From Chersky-840 sp963810195 (GTDB taxonomy: Bacteria > Actinomycetota > Acidimicrobiia > Acidimicrobiales > UBA8190), in contig CAWEMO010000004.1 in assembly GCA_963810195.1 (NCBI GenBank), positions 124,001 through 188,000 of the forward strand: a stretch of DNA of 64,000 nt, read 5' to 3'. Both the position numbers and the translations under genes were made by a program. The notes beneath the pieces are model-generated. The model was not told where the DNA came from, did not search any database, and saw nothing but the letters and a program-made list of their open reading frames with translations. Positions 62,549-64,000 of the stretch are shown piece after piece (position 1 is the stretch's first letter; every line of letters begins with the position of its first letter).

Positions 62549-63730
62549 GTGGACCTCTCGCTCACCGAAACCGAGCAACGGTTCGCGCGCGACGTGCGGG
62601 ATTGGCTCGAGGCCAACGTCGTGATCCCTCCCGACACCGAGGACGTGGCCGAGTCCGTGGCATGGGGCCGCGCCTGGCAGGCCAAGCTGGCCGGTGCCGG
62701 ATGGGTCGGGATCAACTGGCCCGAGGACTACGGGGGACGGGGCGCGTCCCCCGTCGAGGTCGCCATCTTCAACGCCGAGTACGCGCGCAGCGGCGCGCCC
62801 CAGCTCGTGAACCGCGTCGGCATCAACCTGGCCGGTCCCACGCTCCTGGCGCACGGCACGCCCGAGCAGTGCCGGCGGTGGTTGCCCGCCATCGTCAGCG
62901 CCGAGGAGATCTGGTGCCAGCTCTTCAGCGAGCCGGGAGCGGGCTCGGACCTGTCGGGGCTCGTCACCCGGGCCGCCCCCGACCCCGACGCCGACCCCGA
63001 CTCCGACCCCGACTCCGGCTCCGGCGGGTGGCGCGTCAGCGGCCAGAAGGTGTGGACGTCGTACGCGCAGTTCGCCCGCTACGGGTTGTGCCTGGCGCGC
63101 ACCGAGCCCGGGACGTCGGGGCCCCGGGGGTTGTCGCTGCTGGTGGTGGACATGCAGTCCCCCGGCGTCGACATCCGCCCCCTCGTGCAGATCACGGGGG
63201 AGGCCGAGTTCAACGAGGTCTTCCTCGACGGGGTCGCGGTGCCCGCCGGGCACCTGGTGGGCCCGGCCGGCCAGGGCTGGGCGGTGGCGTCGACGACACT
63301 CGCCCACGAACGCGGCACGAACTTCCCCTTCAAAGAGGAGGTCGTGCACGAGGGCTACCTGACGCGTCTGTTCGCCGAGGCCGCCCGCAACGGCACCCTC
63401 GACGACCCCGCGATCGCCGACGCGCTGGTCGACGCCTACGTGGAGCTCGTGGTGCTGCGCACGCACAACTGGCGCACCCTGTCGAAGCTGGCGCGCGGCG
63501 GCGAGCCGGGGCCCGAGTCGAGCTGGGTGAAGCTGACGTGGTCCGACATGACCCAGCAGCTCTCCGAGGCCGCCCTCGCCGTCGAGGGCCCCGCGTCGGG
63601 GATGTGGGGCCCGTGGCAACGCCAGTGGCTGTGGTCCAAGGCCGCCAGCATCGCCGGCGGCACGTCGGAGGTGCAGCGCAACGTGATCGGGGAGCGCATC
63701 CTGGGGCTGCCCCGCGAACAAAGGAGGTAG
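62549..63730 (+). CDS. Acyl-CoA dehydrogenase (long, alpha-subunit type)
   Basis: A 393-residue acyl-CoA dehydrogenase: DLSLTETEQRFARDVRDWLEANV, LFSEPGAGSDLSGLVTRAA, GQKVWTSYAQFARYGLCLARTE, TLAHERGTNFPFKEEV and SIAGGTSEVQRNVIGERILGLPRE. Gly occupies the MCAD Glu376 position. Near 147-157 an Asp-Pro-Asp-Ser/Ala repeat, encoded by a 12-bp-period repeat at about 62982-63020, is inserted before the beta-barrel domain. GTG at 62549 after AAGGA. It is closest in motifs to the gene at 53573. It follows the frameshifted synthetase and precedes a hydratase. Confidence 0.9.
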   Translation: MDLSLTETEQRFARDVRDWLEANVVIPPDTEDVAESVAWGRAWQAKLAGAGWVGINWPEDYGGRGASPVEVAIFNAEYARSGAPQLVNRVGINLAGPTLLAHGTPEQCRRWLPAIVSAEEIWCQLFSEPGAGSDLSGLVTRAAPDPDADPDSDPDSGSGGWRVSGQKVWTSYAQFARYGLCLARTEPGTSGPRGLSLLVVDMQSPGVDIRPLVQITGEAEFNEVFLDGVAVPAGHLVGPAGQGWAVASTTLAHERGTNFPFKEEVVHEGYLTRLFAEAARNGTLDDPAIADALVDAYVELVVLRTHNWRTLSKLARGGEPGPESSWVKLTWSDMTQQLSEAALAVEGPASGMWGPWQRQWLWSKAASIAGGTSEVQRNVIGERILGLPREQRR

Positions 63731-63732
63731 GA

Positions 63733-64000
63733 GTGCCCGTCCACTACGAGCCCGGCGACGACCATGTGGTGTGGATCACCATCGACCGTCTGGCCTCGAT
63801 GAACAGCCTCGACATGGAGCATTTCGCTCAGCTGCGCGGCGCGTGGGACCGATTCGGCGCGGACGAGGACGCGTGGGTGGCGATCATCACCGGCGTCGGC
63901 AACGCCTTCTGCACCGGTGCGGACCTCAAGACCTACATCCCGCAGGTGACCAAGCTCCAGAAGGAGATCTCCACGCGCCAGGTCGAGGAGCTCGACGGGT
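63733..64000 (+). CDS. Enoyl-CoA hydratase/isomerase (5' part, cut by window edge)
   Basis: The frame begins at a GTG 2 bp after the dehydrogenase stop, with GGAGG inside the preceding codons as ribosome-binding site, and runs off the window after 89 codons. It reads VWITIDRLASMNSLDMEHFAQLRGAWDRF, then VAIITGVGNAFCTGADLKTYIPQV, the first oxyanion-hole segment of crotonases. Position after an acyl-CoA dehydrogenase fits the next beta-oxidation step. Confidence 0.85.
   Translation, partial: MPVHYEPGDDHVVWITIDRLASMNSLDMEHFAQLRGAWDRFGADEDAWVAIITGVGNAFCTGADLKTYIPQVTKLQKEISTRQVEELDG

Overview
The window is about 70% GC or more, uses ATG and GTG starts with purine-rich ribosome-binding sites, and is packed with many acyl-CoA metabolism paralogues. 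This points to a high-GC actinobacterium. The mix of actinobacterial FadD, FadE and lipid-transfer-type thiolases with many PF04909 amidohydrolases would suit an Acidimicrobiia- or Mycobacteriales-like soil or aquatic organism. No rRNA, tRNA, phage or plasmid genes were seen, so the placement is inference.

Layout. 1-6.7 kb: a leftward thiolase-like/amidohydrolase pair unit, divergent from an acyl-CoA synthetase and an aldehyde dehydrogenase. 6.9-10.2 kb: a winged-helix protein, a thiolase-like protein, a DUF2889-like protein and a type II lumazine synthase. 10.4-15.7 kb: a very large thiolase::CoA-transferase fusion with a DUF35 partner, followed by a decayed tnpB element with terminal inverted repeats. 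15.7-23.1 kb: enoyl-CoA hydratase, amidohydrolase, two SDRs, an ADP-forming CoA ligase and an acyl-CoA dehydrogenase. 23.2-34.2 kb: two CoA ligases, an acyl-CoA dehydrogenase, a thiolase/DUF35 pair, an SDR, an acyl-CoA synthetase and a second amidohydrolase pair. 34.3-43.6 kb: TetR, aldehyde dehydrogenase, D-aminoacylase-like hydrolase, zinc alcohol dehydrogenase, a third amidohydrolase pair, a small membrane protein, apt and a SnoaL-like gene. 43.6-49.1 kb: an ArsR/SRPBCC/YCII group, acyl-CoA dehydrogenase, 2-hydroxyacid dehydrogenase, a broken FGGY kinase and a CMD-like protein. 49.1-58.9 kb: TetR, alcohol dehydrogenase, CoA transferase, enoyl-CoA hydratase, two acyl-CoA dehydrogenases, an ABC exporter and PadR. 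58.9-64 kb: two divergent acyl-CoA synthetases, an acyl-CoA dehydrogenase and an enoyl-CoA hydratase cut by the window edge.

How it fits together. Almost every step of CoA-dependent beta-oxidation is present several times: activation, dehydrogenation, hydration, hydroxyacyl oxidation, thiolysis or retro-aldol cleavage, and CoA transfer. Aldehyde and alcohol dehydrogenases and seven PF04909 TIM-barrel enzymes accompany them. The substrate cannot be read from sequence; steroid-like, terpenoid or branched/aromatic acids are plausible because DUF35/thiolase pairs and paired acyl-CoA dehydrogenases are known from steroid side-chain degradation.

The most striking non-coding signal is a 16-bp palindrome, CTGAC-N6-GTCAG, found nine times. 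Each copy lies just upstream of, or overlapping, the first gene of a catabolic transcription unit, often between divergent genes. It looks like the operator of one local regulator not encoded next to any of the sites. Other regulators (TetR, PadR, ArsR, winged helix) have their own distinct dyads beside them. The region is also unusually rich in minisatellites, many touching stop codons, and has four genes with apparent frameshifts that may be decay or sequencing error.
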